Of a DNA stretch of 50,898 nt, positions 1 through 7,698 are shown piece after piece. The notes beneath the pieces were generated by a model. It was given only the letters and a program-made list of their open reading frames with translations. It searched no databases and had not been told where the DNA came from. A program made the translations under genes and the position numbers. This DNA is from an uncultured beta proteobacterium (GTDB lineage: Bacteria > Pseudomonadota > Gammaproteobacteria > Burkholderiales > Burkholderiaceae_C), in assembly GCA_903823025.1 (NCBI GenBank), contig CAIJRK010000081.1:1-50898 (forward strand). The letters run 5' to 3'. Within the stretch, counting starts at the first letter, position 1, and every line of letters starts with the position of its first letter.

Positions 1-136
1 CTTTGGCTTGACCGCCGTACTTGGCAGCCAGAACCGTGGTAATTGCCGCCGTCAGGGTTGTTTTGCCGTGATCGACGTGACCAATGGTGCCGACGTTAAC
101 GTGCGGCTTGGTACGTGCGAATTTTTCTTTTCCCAT
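1..136 (-). CDS. tuf: Elongation factor Tu, N-terminal fragment
   Basis: Only the first 45 codons are inside the window; the gene continues beyond base 1. The translation starts [19 protein letters not shown] and continues with [10 protein letters not shown], the G1/P-loop of EF-Tu that binds GTP. EF-Tu carries aminoacyl-tRNA to the ribosome in the cytoplasm. The start ATG is at 134-136. It lies about 100 nt downstream of tRNA-Thr, the classical tRNA-Tyr/Gly/Thr-tufB arrangement, so it is probably co-transcribed with the tRNAs. Whether a second tuf copy exists cannot be judged from here. Confidence 0.97.
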   Translation of the reverse strand, partial: MGKEKFARTKPHVNVGTIGHVDHGKTTLTAAITTVLAAKYGGQAK

Positions 137-236
137 TTTCAGACTCCGAAAAGTGACTGGACTGTTAAATAAAAATAATCGCGCATCAACCAGCACCAAC
201 ACATCCAGTTAGCACCCCAATTGATACACCCAAAAC

Positions 237-311
237 TGGTGCCCATTCCGGGAATCGGACCCGGGACCTCTCCCTTACCAAGGGAGTGCTCTGCCACTGA
301 GCCAAATGGGC
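237..311 (-). tRNA. tRNA-Thr (anticodon GGT)
   Basis: Read on the minus strand the acceptor stem GCCCATT pairs with AATGGGC and CCA is encoded at 237-239. The anticodon stem CTCCC/GGGAG encloses the loop TTGGTAA, giving anticodon GGT (reads ACC/ACU). The T-arm GGGTCCGATTCCC is normal. It is the last tRNA before tuf. Confidence 0.96.
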
Positions 312-315
312 TTTA

Positions 316-344
316 TTTATTGACTGCTTTTAGCAATCAATAAA
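316..344 (-). repeat. Inter-tRNA stem-loop (Gly-Thr spacer)
   Basis: An 8-bp perfect stem tttattga/tcaataaa (316-323, 337-344) continues after one mismatch into tgct/agca with a short T-rich loop. It lies between tRNA-Gly and tRNA-Thr in the polycistronic tRNA-tuf transcript. I infer a processing or spacer structure. It has no following T-tract in the transcribed (minus) direction, so it is unlikely to be a full terminator. Confidence 0.5.
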
Positions 345-376
345 AAACTAACTCACATCGAAAATCAATTACCGAC

Positions 377-450
377 TGGAGCGGGAGACGGGAATCGAAC
401 CCGCGTCATTAGCTTGGAAGGCTAGGGTTCTACCATTAAACTACTCCCGC
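377..450 (-). tRNA. tRNA-Gly (anticodon TCC)
   Basis: Minus-strand cloverleaf with acceptor GCGGGAG/CTCCCGC, encoded CCA (377-379) and anticodon loop CTTCCAA, giving TCC (reads GGA/GGG). It is the middle tRNA of the Tyr-Gly-Thr array upstream of tuf. Confidence 0.96.
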
Positions 451-451
451 C

Positions 452-475
452 TTAAAGTTGAACAATCAACTTTAA
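452..475 (-). repeat. Inter-tRNA stem-loop (Tyr-Gly spacer)
   Basis: A perfect 10-bp inverted repeat ttaaagttga/tcaactttaa with loop acaa sits directly upstream of the tRNA-Gly 5' end in the transcript. Together with the hairpin in the next spacer it suggests that each tRNA is separated by a hairpin that may guide endonucleolytic processing (inference). Confidence 0.55.
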
Positions 476-533
476 AACGCTCTAGATATTGCTCTAGCTT
501 TAGTAACTGATGTCAACTTTTAATCAAGTTCAC

Positions 534-619
534 TGGTGGAGAGGGATGGATTCGAACCATCGTACTCGTAAGAGGGCAGATTTACAGTCTGCTGCCATTA
601 ACCACTCGGCCACCTCTCC
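534..619 (-). tRNA. tRNA-Tyr (anticodon GTA)
   Basis: An 86-nt class II tRNA with a long variable arm. The acceptor GGAGAGG pairs with CCTCTCC, CCA is encoded (534-536), and the anticodon stem GCAGA/TCTGC surrounds loop CTGTAAA, giving anticodon GTA. It is first in the tRNA-tuf operon. Confidence 0.96.
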
Positions 620-633
620 AAGGTGAGCCTCGA

Positions 634-664
634 ATTATGCCAGCAAAATAGTGGTTTTTCGCAA
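634..664 (-). promoter_or_regulatory. Putative sigma-70 promoter of the tRNA-tuf operon
   Basis: On the minus strand a -10-like CATAAT (634-639) lies 14 nt upstream of the mature tRNA-Tyr 5' end. A TTGCGA (659-664) is 19 nt further up, a slightly long spacer. The region is AT-rich and lies between the ung 3' end and tRNA-Tyr. Position fits, but the -35 is imperfect and ung transcription could also read through. Confidence 0.4.
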
Positions 665-684
665 ATCAAAAAAATTACTTTGCT

Positions 685-1482
685 TTACCAACAAATAGGT
701 GTTTCTCCAATCTGCTTTAAAAACGTATTGGCTAAGCCAAAATGGCCGCAACCTAAAAAAGGTTTGGGGGGTCTTAAAGCAGACAGCGGTGATGGATGAT
801 TGGCGGTCAGGATCAGGTGCGGGATCGTTGCATCAGTCATCTTCTTGCCATGCGTCTCGATCAGCACTTGCTTGGCCTGTGCATGAGTCCCCCACAACAT
901 AAAAACGACGGGCTTTGTTTGGACGACCACCGCTTTAATCAAGGCATCGGTTAGGACCTCCCAACCTTGGCGGGCGTGGCTGGCCGGCTGTCCCTGCTCA
1001 ACCGTCAGACAAGTGTTAAGTAACAAAACGCCTTGCTCTGCCCAATGAATCAGAGATCCAGCGTGGTGTCCGGCCGATACATCGGCCTTTATCAAAGGGT
1101 CTTGTTTGATTTCTTTGAAAATATTACGCAGAGACGGTGGCGGTTTGACGCCAGGGGCGACTGAAAAAGCCAGCCCCTCCGCCTGACCCGGCCCGTGGTA
1201 AGGGTCTTGCCCCAAGATAACCACCTTAACTTGCGACAGGGGAGTCAACGTCAGCGCCCGAAATGGCTGCGGCGGATAAATAATGGCCCCACTGGCCAAC
1301 CTCGCCCGCACAAAGCAACCCAATTGCCGAGCCGCTTCGTTGTCCAAAAAGTGATCCAGCACGGGACGCCAATCATTGGCCACCGGCCAGCGTTCCGGCG
1401 CCCAATCAGTCAGCCGAGGCACATCGTTGGTGAGGACAGTTTCAAAAGCAAAATCGACCTGTCGCTCTTGTTGATTCGTCAC
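685..1482 (-). CDS. ung: Uracil-DNA glycosylase
   Basis: 265 aa, family-typical length. It excises uracil from DNA as the first step of base-excision repair in the cytoplasm. Motif GQDPYHG (residues 91-97) carries the water-activating Asp93. The C-terminal motif NHPSPLSA has the catalytic His229 and is followed by the Ung-typical PPKPF and GCGHF segments. The start is GTG at 1480-1482, preceded by a weak AGGCG. It begins 26 nt after the trpC stop in the same direction, so it is probably the last gene of the trp transcript. A stem-loop (1490-1514) in the junction lacks a U-tract. Confidence 0.96.
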   Translation of the reverse strand: MTNQQERQVDFAFETVLTNDVPRLTDWAPERWPVANDWRPVLDHFLDNEAARQLGCFVRARLASGAIIYPPQPFRALTLTPLSQVKVVILGQDPYHGPGQAEGLAFSVAPGVKPPPSLRNIFKEIKQDPLIKADVSAGHHAGSLIHWAEQGVLLLNTCLTVEQGQPASHARQGWEVLTDALIKAVVVQTKPVVFMLWGTHAQAKQVLIETHGKKMTDATIPHLILTANHPSPLSALRPPKPFLGCGHFGLANTFLKQIGETPICW

Positions 1483-1508
1483 AAAATGCGCCTGAAAATT
1501 CAGCAGCT

Positions 1509-2303
1509 TCAGGCCGCAGCAAATAAATCAGCTAGCGCCACGCCCGGATCAGCAGCCCGCATGAACGCCTCGCCCACCAAAAACGCATTGACACCGGCAG
1601 CCCCCATGCGCAGCACATCTTCGCGGGTCACAATGCCACTCTCCGTCACGAGCAGACGGTCAGAAGGCACCTCGCGCATTAAGGTTAGCGTGGTGTCGAG
1701 CGACACTTCAAAGGTTTTGAGATTGCGGTTGTTGATGCCTATCAAAGGCGTTTTCAGCTTCAAGGCCCGCACCAATTCAGCGGCGTCATGCACCTCTACC
1801 AATACCGCCATATCCAGACTGCGCGCCATCGCCTCAAACTCCTTCATTTGTGCATCGTCCAAAATGGCGGCAATCAGCAAAATGGCGTCCGCCCCACAAG
1901 CACGCGACTCATAAACCTGATAGGCATCGACGATGAAATCCTTGCGCAGCACCGGCAATTGGCACGAAGCACGGGCTTGTTTGAGATAGTCAATGCAGCC
2001 TTGAAAAAACGGCACATCCGTCAGGACGGACAAACAAGCAGCACCAGATTCTGCATACGCTTGCGCAATATCCGCCGGGATGAAATCCTCTCGCAACACG
2101 CCTTTCGATGGACTGGCTTTTTTGATTTCGGCAATCACAGCGGGTTGTCCAGCTGCAATTTTGGCGCGCATGGCCCCGACAAAATCGCGCGTTAAAACAC
2201 GGGATTCGGCATCGGCGCGCATCACAGCCAGCGATTTTTTGTTCAGCGCCGCAGCGACTTCTTCGCGTTTGACGGCGACGATTTGGTTCAGGATGTCAGT
2301 CAT
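1509..2303 (-). CDS. trpC: Indole-3-glycerol phosphate synthase
   Basis: 264 aa TIM-barrel enzyme converting carboxyphenylaminodeoxyribulose phosphate to indole-3-glycerol phosphate in tryptophan synthesis. Family signatures are visible: [15 protein letters not shown] near residue 54 with catalytic Lys residues, [31 protein letters not shown], and VTESGI near the C-terminus. It is monofunctional, not fused to TrpF. Its ATG overlaps the end of a small upstream ORF by 8 bp. Its Shine-Dalgarno AAGGAG lies inside a 6-bp hairpin, suggesting translation depends on the upstream ORF. Confidence 0.97.
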   Translation of the reverse strand: MTDILNQIVAVKREEVAAALNKKSLAVMRADAESRVLTRDFVGAMRAKIAAGQPAVIAEIKKASPSKGVLREDFIPADIAQAYAESGAACLSVLTDVPFFQGCIDYLKQARASCQLPVLRKDFIVDAYQVYESRACGADAILLIAAILDDAQMKEFEAMARSLDMAVLVEVHDAAELVRALKLKTPLIGINNRNLKTFEVSLDTTLTLMREVPSDRLLVTESGIVTREDVLRMGAAGVNAFLVGEAFMRAADPGVALADLFAAA

Positions 2304-2436
2304 GCTTGGGCGGCTCCTTCGAGCCGTTCTTCAAAATGTTGATAAAAACGCGGTGCATCACCAGACCCACCACGATAAAAAGAGCGGATACGCCCAACGC
2401 AATCCAGGCACCTTCGCCTTGCCAGAGGCTGACCAT
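2296..2436 (-). CDS. Small (46 aa) predicted membrane protein between trpD and trpC
   Basis: Unrecognised gene. The ATG (2434-2436) starts 1 nt after the trpD TGA, in the string TGAGATG. A purine run GGGGGG about 9-14 nt upstream can serve as ribosome site. The TGA overlaps the first codons of trpC by 8 bp. The peptide begins [11 protein letters not shown], has one hydrophobic helix (about residues 11-28, rich in Ile, Val, Leu, Ala, Gly) and then a basic tail with His, Arg and several Lys, ending KEPPKHD. By the positive-inside rule the C-terminus would be cytoplasmic. Interlocked start and stop with both trp genes argues for translation; no function is assigned. It could instead be a pure translational-coupling device. 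Confidence 0.6.
   Translation of the reverse strand: MVSLWQGEGAWIALGVSALFIVVGLVMHRVFINILKNGSKEPPKHD
2311..2326 (-). promoter_or_regulatory. Hairpin sequestering the trpC ribosome binding site
   Basis: On the transcript CGGCTC-GAAG-GAGCCG forms a perfect 6-bp stem with a 4-nt loop. The AAGGAG that is the trpC Shine-Dalgarno lies in the loop and 3' arm, about 9 nt before the trpC ATG. Ribosomes translating the 46-aa ORF would open it, which implies translational coupling (inference). Confidence 0.5.
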
Positions 2437-2437
2437 C

Positions 2438-3490
2438 TCAGGCACCCCCCAGCGTCTGCGCCGCCGCAACTAACTGCGCCAGCTTGGCACGGGCTGCACC
2501 TGATTCGATAGCAGCCCGTGCACGCGCCACGCCCGTCGCCATCGACTCCACCACATTGGCCGCATACAGCGCCACACCAGCATTGAGAATCACGATGTCG
2601 CGGGCCGCACCGGGCGCATTGTCCAGCACACCCAATAACATCGCTTTGGATTGTTCGGGCGTTTCCACTTTGAGCGCGCGGTTGCTGGCCATGACCAGAC
2701 CGAAATCTTCCGGGTGAATTTCATACTCGGTGATCTCGCCGTTTTTGAGTTCGCCGACCAAGGTGGATGCGCCCAAGCTGACCTCGTCCATGCCATCTTT
2801 GCCATAAACCACCACAGCATGTTCGGCCCCCAGACGCTGCAGTGCCCGCACTTGAATCCCCACCAGATCAGCGTGAAAAACGCCCATCAGAATGTTCGGC
2901 GCGCTAGCCGGATTGGTCAACGGCCCCAGCAGATTGAAGAGGGTCTTAATGCCCAATTCTTTGCGCACCGGTGCCACGTTTTTCATAGCCGGATGGTGAT
3001 TCGGCGCAAACATGAAACCAACACCGACCTGTTCAATGCACTGCGCAATCGCCGCTGGCGACAGGTTGATATTGATGCCTAACGACTCCATCACATCCGC
3101 GCTGCCACTCTTGCTGCTCACGCTTCTGCCGCCATGCTTGCTCACTTTGGCACCCGCCGCCGCCGCCACAAACATGGCGCATGTCGAGATATTGAAGGTG
3201 TGTGAACCGTCGCCGCCGGTGCCCACAATATCAACCAAATGGGTTTTGTCGACCACCTGCACTTTGGTCGAAAACTCGCGCATCACCTGTGCGGCCGCCG
3301 TGATTTCACCAATGGTTTCCTTCTTGACGCGCAAGCCGGTAATGAACGCCGCGATCATCAAAGGCGACCACTCGCCGTTCATGATCTGGCGCACGATGTA
3401 CAGCATCTCGTCGTGAAAAATCTCACGGTGTTCAATGGTGCGCAGCAGCGCTTCTTGCGGGGTAATTTTGTTAGTGTTGGGCAGGGTCAT
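2438..3490 (-). CDS. trpD: Anthranilate phosphoribosyltransferase
   Basis: 350 aa, typical length. It transfers phosphoribosyl from PRPP to anthranilate (second step of the Trp branch). Visible motifs: [18 protein letters not shown] (PRPP/glycine-rich loop), [34 protein letters not shown] and NLLGPLTNP, all of the TrpD family. ATG at 3488-3490, 15 nt after the trpG stop. It is separate from trpG, unlike the enterobacterial fusion. Its stop is 1 nt from the start of the 46-aa ORF. Confidence 0.97.
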   Translation of the reverse strand: MTLPNTNKITPQEALLRTIEHREIFHDEMLYIVRQIMNGEWSPLMIAAFITGLRVKKETIGEITAAAQVMREFSTKVQVVDKTHLVDIVGTGGDGSHTFNISTCAMFVAAAAGAKVSKHGGRSVSSKSGSADVMESLGININLSPAAIAQCIEQVGVGFMFAPNHHPAMKNVAPVRKELGIKTLFNLLGPLTNPASAPNILMGVFHADLVGIQVRALQRLGAEHAVVVYGKDGMDEVSLGASTLVGELKNGEITEYEIHPEDFGLVMASNRALKVETPEQSKAMLLGVLDNAPGAARDIVILNAGVALYAANVVESMATGVARARAAIESGAARAKLAQLVAAAQTLGGA

Positions 3491-3505
3491 GATGAGCCAA
3501 TAAAG

Positions 3506-4102
3506 TTACAGGCGAGGTGCCAGAAAGTTTTTTAACAGCGCGTGGCCCTGTTCAGTAAGGATGCTTTCCGGGTGAAACTGCACGCCTTCAATGTCCAACG
3601 TGGCGTGCTTCACACCCATGATCTCGCCATCCTCAGACCAAGCCGTGACCTTCAAACAAGGCGGGCAAGTCGGGCGATCAATCGAGAGCGAGTGGTAGCG
3701 GTTCACCGTGAACTGCGCAGGCAACCCGGCAAACACGCCTTCTTGCGTGGTCGTGATGACGCTGGTTTTGCCATGCATCAACTGTTGCGCCCGAATGATC
3801 TTGCCGCCAAAGGCCGCTCCAATGGCTTGATGCCCCAGACACACGCCCAAAATCGGCAGCTTGCCCGCAAAGTGCGCAATAGCGGCGACCGAAATGCCAG
3901 CCTCAGCGGGCGAACACGGGCCGGGCGAGATCACCAGCCGATCCAGTTGACCCGCTTGAAAGCGTGCGTCAATCTCATCCACCGTGATTTCATCGTTGCG
4001 AAAAACGTTCACCTCGGCCCCCAACTCACCCAGATATTGAACGATGTTGTAGGTGAACGAATCGTAGTTGTCGATCATCAAAAGTTTGATTTTTTTAAGC
4101 AT
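3506..4102 (-). CDS. trpG: Anthranilate synthase component II (glutamine amidotransferase)
   Basis: 198 aa class I glutamine amidotransferase that supplies ammonia to TrpE and in many bacteria also to PabB. It starts [19 protein letters not shown]. It contains [11 protein letters not shown], the nucleophile motif [10 protein letters not shown], and the His-Glu pair in [16 protein letters not shown] lies 7-8 nt upstream of the ATG inside the trpE end; only 3 nt separate the genes, so the two synthase subunits are probably translationally coupled. Confidence 0.96.
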   Translation of the reverse strand: MLKKIKLLMIDNYDSFTYNIVQYLGELGAEVNVFRNDEITVDEIDARFQAGQLDRLVISPGPCSPAEAGISVAAIAHFAGKLPILGVCLGHQAIGAAFGGKIIRAQQLMHGKTSVITTTQEGVFAGLPAQFTVNRYHSLSIDRPTCPPCLKVTAWSEDGEIMGVKHATLDIEGVQFHPESILTEQGHALLKNFLAPRL

Positions 4103-4105
4103 GAT

Positions 4106-5659
4106 TTACTCCAGCCCTTCTTCCACCAACTCCGAGGCCCGCAACAAGGCCCGCGCCTTGGCCTCGGTTTCTTTCCATTCCAGTTCCGGCACCGAGTCGG
4201 CCACCACCCCGGCGGCGGCCTGCACATACAGCATCTGATCCTTGATGATGCCGGTGCGGATGGCAATCGCCACATCCATGTCGCCCGCGTAACTCAGGTA
4301 GCCGCAAGCGCCGCCGTAGAGGCCGCGCTTGGTCGGCTCCAGTTTGTCGATCAGCTCCATCGCGTGAACCTTGGGTGCGCCGGTTAGCGTGCCAGCGGGG
4401 AACGTGGCTTTGAGCACCTCCATGCTGCCCAGCGGTTGACCATCCGGGCCGTCAATTAACGTGCCTTCGACGTTGCTCACGATGTGCATCACGTGGCTGT
4501 AACGCTCCACGCTGAACGCTTCAGTCACTTTCACGCTGCCAATTTTGGCGATGCGACCAATGTCGTTGCGCGCCAGATCAATCAGCATCACATGTTCGGC
4601 GCGTTCTTTGGGGTCGTTGATCAGTTCGACTTCGGCGGCCTTGTCCAACGCCAGACTGGCACCGCGTGGTCGCGTGCCGGCCAAGGGACGAATCGTTATT
4701 TTTTGCTCGATTTTCTCGCCCGTAATGACTTGTTCCTGACGCACCAATATCTCGGGCGATGCCCCGACCACATGGAAATCACCAAAGTGGTAGTAATACA
4801 TATAAGGACTGGGATTGAGCGCCCGCAAGGCCCGGTACAAACTCAGCGGCGATTCGGTGTAGCGCTTCTTGAGGCGTTGGCCCACTTGCACCTGCATGAA
4901 GTCGCCGCCTGCAATCAATTCTTTGGCGTGCGTTACCGCCGCAATGTAGTCGGCTTTGGCAAACTCACGTTCAACCGGATAACTGGGCGTCGGCTTGACC
5001 ACCGGCGCGCTGACCGAATCGTTAAGCCGATCCTTCAATTCTCGCAAGCGCTTCTTGGCGTTGGCATAAGCCTCGGGGCGCGCCGGGTCGGCGTACACAA
5101 TCAAATACAGCTTGCCGGAGAGGTTGTCGATTACGGCTAACTCTTCGCATTGCAGCAACAAAATATCCGGGCAACCCAGCGTATCGGGCGGACATGAGGA
5201 TGCCAGCTTTTTCTCGATATAGCGCACCGTGTCGTAACCAAAGTAGCCCGCCAGTCCGCCACAAAAACGCGGCAAACCCGGACGCAACGCTACTTTGAAA
5301 CGCTTTTGATAGTCCGAGATAAAGTCCAGCGGATTAGCGCGAGAGGTTTCTACCACTACGCCATCAGTGACCACCTCGGTGCGCACCTCGGCACCAAAAC
5401 CGATGGCACGCAACAAGGTGCGGGCGGGCAAACCGATGAAGCTGTAACGCCCAAAGCGCTCGCCGCCGACCACCGACTCCAATAGAAAACTATAGGCACC
5501 GCCATCATGGGCGTTGGCGTTTTGGCCACCTTCTTTGGCGTGCGCCAGTTTCAGGTAAAGCGACAAGGGCGTTTCCAGATCGGCAAAGGCTTCTGCCATC
5601 AAAGGAATGCGGTTATAGCCTTGAGCGCTCAGGCTCTTAAATTCAAGTTCAGAAATCAC
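4106..5659 (-). CDS. trpE: Anthranilate synthase component I
   Basis: 517 aa from a GTG at 5657-5659, giving V/M-ISELEFKSLSAQGYNRIPL, the usual beginning in this group. The frame stays open to another GTG at 5701, which would add 14 residues. It converts chorismate and ammonia to anthranilate. The N-terminal feedback region has LLESVVGGERFGRYSFIG (the LLES element that binds Trp). The C-terminal chorismate-binding domain has SPSPYMYYYHF-like and GASPEILVR segments, PLAGTRPRG, DLARNDIGR, and ATFPAGTLTGAPK. First enzyme gene of the operon, downstream of a leader peptide with tandem Trp codons. Confidence 0.96.
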   Translation of the reverse strand: MISELEFKSLSAQGYNRIPLMAEAFADLETPLSLYLKLAHAKEGGQNANAHDGGAYSFLLESVVGGERFGRYSFIGLPARTLLRAIGFGAEVRTEVVTDGVVVETSRANPLDFISDYQKRFKVALRPGLPRFCGGLAGYFGYDTVRYIEKKLASSCPPDTLGCPDILLLQCEELAVIDNLSGKLYLIVYADPARPEAYANAKKRLRELKDRLNDSVSAPVVKPTPSYPVEREFAKADYIAAVTHAKELIAGGDFMQVQVGQRLKKRYTESPLSLYRALRALNPSPYMYYYHFGDFHVVGASPEILVRQEQVITGEKIEQKITIRPLAGTRPRGASLALDKAAEVELINDPKERAEHVMLIDLARNDIGRIAKIGSVKVTEAFSVERYSHVMHIVSNVEGTLIDGPDGQPLGSMEVLKATFPAGTLTGAPKVHAMELIDKLEPTKRGLYGGACGYLSYAGDMDVAIAIRTGIIKDQMLYVQAAAGVVADSVPELEWKETEAKARALLRASELVEEGLE

Positions 5660-5745
5660 GGGGTAGATTCTTTCAGAGTTCAAGTGCTGAATTTTAGGCA
5701 CACGGTCTGGGCAATAACACCCTCAAAACGCGGTAAATCCAGCGG

Positions 5746-5762
5746 GCAGCCAAGTGGGCTGC
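5746..5762 (-). terminator. Candidate trp attenuator hairpin
   Basis: In the leader transcript GCAGCC-CACTT-GGCTGC makes a perfect 6-bp stem, 28 nt after the trpL stop and about 87 nt before the trpE start. It is not followed by a good U-tract (the next bases are CCGCTGGATTT), so it is either a weak terminator or part of a different switch. Confidence 0.4.
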
Positions 5763-5789
5763 GGTTCATTCAAGCAAGATAGGAGAGAA

Positions 5790-5806
5790 GTCAGGCGAGG
5801 GCTGAC
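5790..5806 (-). promoter_or_regulatory. Leader hairpin overlapping the trpL stop
   Basis: GTCAG/CTGAC, 5-bp stem with a 7-nt loop, spans the end of the leader-peptide frame. It could be the competing stem of an attenuation switch that ribosome position on the Trp codons would control (inference). Confidence 0.35.
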
Positions 5807-5880
5807 GTGCCTTGCGGCGTGCGCCAGGGCCAGGCTCCCCGGTCACTGCAACCTTTGATGCTGATGTGGTGAATGAACAT
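5791..5880 (-). CDS. trpL: trp operon leader peptide
   Basis: A 29-codon frame starting at ATG 5878-5880 and ending TGA 5791-5793. It contains Trp17-Pro18-Trp19 (codons TGG CCC TGG), i.e. two Trp codons in three positions, as expected for a ribosome-stalling attenuator. It precedes trpE by about 130 nt on the same strand. No Shine-Dalgarno is visible before the ATG, and a -10-like TACACT lies only 6 nt upstream, which would put the transcript start on the A of the ATG (leaderless, inferred). Confidence 0.7.
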   Translation of the reverse strand: MFIHHISIKGCSDRGAWPWRTPQGTSALA

Positions 5881-5886
5881 GACGGC

Positions 5887-5892
5887 AGTGTA
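5887..5892 (-). promoter_or_regulatory. Candidate -10 element of the trp operon
   Basis: Minus-strand TACACT (4 of 6 matches to TATAAT), 6 nt upstream of the trpL ATG. No good -35 lies at 16-18 nt; a TTGGCA is present but only 13 nt away. The position, not the score, makes it interesting. Confidence 0.35.
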
Positions 5893-5951
5893 GCAAAACA
5901 GCACCTGCCAACCGCACACCCTCGTGGGTCTTGCTATGGAAAACCCTGTTG

Positions 5952-5965
5952 TTAACAAGTGTTAA
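5952..5965. promoter_or_regulatory. 14-bp perfect palindrome in the trp/mcp divergent region
   Basis: TTAACA-AG-TGTTAA is a perfect 6-2-6 inverted repeat in the 237-bp stretch between trpL (minus) and the MCP gene (plus). It is roughly 70-85 bp upstream of the trpL start and 150 bp upstream of the MCP. It looks like a dimeric repressor site but is not the enterobacterial TrpR operator. Apart from this and the trp promoter I see nothing definite in 5881-6117. Confidence 0.35.
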
Positions 5966-6117
5966 AAACTTCAGAATCCTGATGACATAAAAAGCACGCA
6001 CTCACCCGCCCGATCAGCACCTCTACGGCCAGGCGCCAAGTGAATAAGTCAAATCACCCCTCTTAGCCACCATCATGTGCATCGCGCTGATGCGGGTAAG
6101 GCAATACGAAAACCGCC

Positions 6118-7698
6118 ATGAAGCCGCTTTTGAATCGACTGTCCATCCTGTTCAAACTTCGATTGCTGACTTTTATCAGCATTCTGGTCTTGATCACGGT
6201 ATGCGCCTACATGGCGTTGAACCAGTACCACCAAAGCCGACAGGATCGCCAAAAGCTGGTGCGTCATACGGTAGAGACGGCAGCGGGTGTGTTGGTGTGG
6301 GCACATCAGTTGGAGACGTCCGGCAAAATGCCGCGCGATCAGGCGCAGGCCATGGCTAAACAAGCCATTGCGCAGATGCGCTACAACCAGGATGACTATT
6401 TCTGGATCAACGACATGCAGGCCAACATCGTCATGCATCCGATTCAGCCGGAACTCGACGGCAAAAGCAGCAACGCCATCCGCGACCCCAGCGGCGTCTC
6501 CGTATTTGAGTTATTTGTGGAGAAAGTGCGCCAGGATAAAAAAGGATTTGTGGACTATCTGTGGCCCAAGCCCGGAAAAAACGTACCAGTTGAAAAAATA
6601 TCTTATGTTCAGGGCTTCGCGCCTTGGGGCTGGGTCGTAGGTTCAGGCCTGTACGTGGATGATTTGAGGGACGAATTCATTGCCTACGCCACGGGCCTTG
6701 GTATAGCCGTGTTGATGGCGACCTTGGGGGTAGGCGGGTTGGCGTTGGTCATCTCCCGCTCCATTGACCGAGGTATCGGTCATGCCATCAACGTGGTGAA
6801 CGCCATGGCGCAAGGCGACCTGACGGTAGTCATTCAGCCCGAGGGCAAGGACGAGGTGGCGCGCCTTCTGCACTCGATGGCAGCCATGCAAACCAGCCTC
6901 ACAGCCGTCGTCACCGCCGTTCGCCAAGGCTCCGAAGGCGTCGCCACCGCTAGCGCCGAAATCGCCCAAGGCAATAGCGACCTGTCGGCGCGCACCGAAA
7001 ACCAGGCCAGCGCACTGGAAGAAACCGCTGCGTCCATGGAACAACTCAGCGCCACCGTCAAGCAAAACGCCGACAGCGCCCGCCAAGCTAATCAGCTCTC
7101 CGTGAACGCTTCGTCGGTGGCACTCAAAGGCAGAGAGGTGGTGACGCAGGTGGTGGACACCATGAAAGACATCAACAACGCTTCCCACAAAATTTTCGAC
7201 ATCATTCAGGTGATTGACGGCCTTGCTTTTCAGACCAACATTCTGGCGTTAAACGCCGCCGTAGAAGCGGCTCGCGCGGGCGAACAGGGCCGTGGTTTTG
7301 CTGTGGTGGCGGCAGAAGTGCGGTCTTTGGCTGGTCGTTGCGCCGAAGCCGCCAAAGAAATCAAATCGTTGATTAGCGCCAGTGTGGAACGGGTCGAACA
7401 AGGCACTACGCTGGTGGATCAGGCGGGCGTCACGATGGTTGATGTGGTGAGCGCCATTCAGCGTGTGACCGACTTGATGAGCGAAATCAGTGCGGCCAGC
7501 TCCGAGCAAAGTCTGGGGGTTTCACAAGTCGGGGAAGCGGTCGTTCAAATGGATCAGGTGACACAGCAAAATGCGGCGCTGGTCGAAGAAATGGCAGCCG
7601 CCGCCAGCAGCCTGAAATCGCAGGCCAACGACTTGGTGCAAACGGTGGCGGTGTTCAGGCTGGGCGCGCGCGGGGTCGTCCCCAGAGAAATCGTTTAG
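6118..7698 (+). CDS. Methyl-accepting chemotaxis protein, Cache-type sensor
   Basis: 526 aa inner-membrane chemoreceptor. TM1 is at about residues 13-33. A periplasmic single-Cache (sCache_2-like) domain at about 38-185 contains the typical [10 protein letters not shown] and [12 protein letters not shown] segments. TM2 is at about 190-213, followed by HAMP and the cytoplasmic signalling domain. The hairpin tip with [32 protein letters not shown] sequence lies near 368-395. No CheR-tethering pentapeptide is present at the C-terminus. The only plus-strand gene in the chemotaxis island; its stop overlaps the end of the convergent gph by 4 bp. Ligand unknown; Cache domains of this type often bind small organic acids (family knowledge). 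Confidence 0.93.
   Translation: MKPLLNRLSILFKLRLLTFISILVLITVCAYMALNQYHQSRQDRQKLVRHTVETAAGVLVWAHQLETSGKMPRDQAQAMAKQAIAQMRYNQDDYFWINDMQANIVMHPIQPELDGKSSNAIRDPSGVSVFELFVEKVRQDKKGFVDYLWPKPGKNVPVEKISYVQGFAPWGWVVGSGLYVDDLRDEFIAYATGLGIAVLMATLGVGGLALVISRSIDRGIGHAINVVNAMAQGDLTVVIQPEGKDEVARLLHSMAAMQTSLTAVVTAVRQGSEGVATASAEIAQGNSDLSARTENQASALEETAASMEQLSATVKQNADSARQANQLSVNASSVALKGREVVTQVVDTMKDINNASHKIFDIIQVIDGLAFQTNILALNAAVEAARAGEQGRGFAVVAAEVRSLAGRCAEAAKEIKSLISASVERVEQGTTLVDQAGVTMVDVVSAIQRVTDLMSEISAASSEQSLGVSQVGEAVVQMDQVTQQNAALVEEMAAAASSLKSQANDLVQTVAVFRLGARGVVPREIV

Noticed and set aside
5980..6030. FliA-like promoter upstream of the first MCP (TAAA then CCCGATCA)
   Set aside because: The gap between elements is 17 nt rather than 15 and the -10 is only partly matched.
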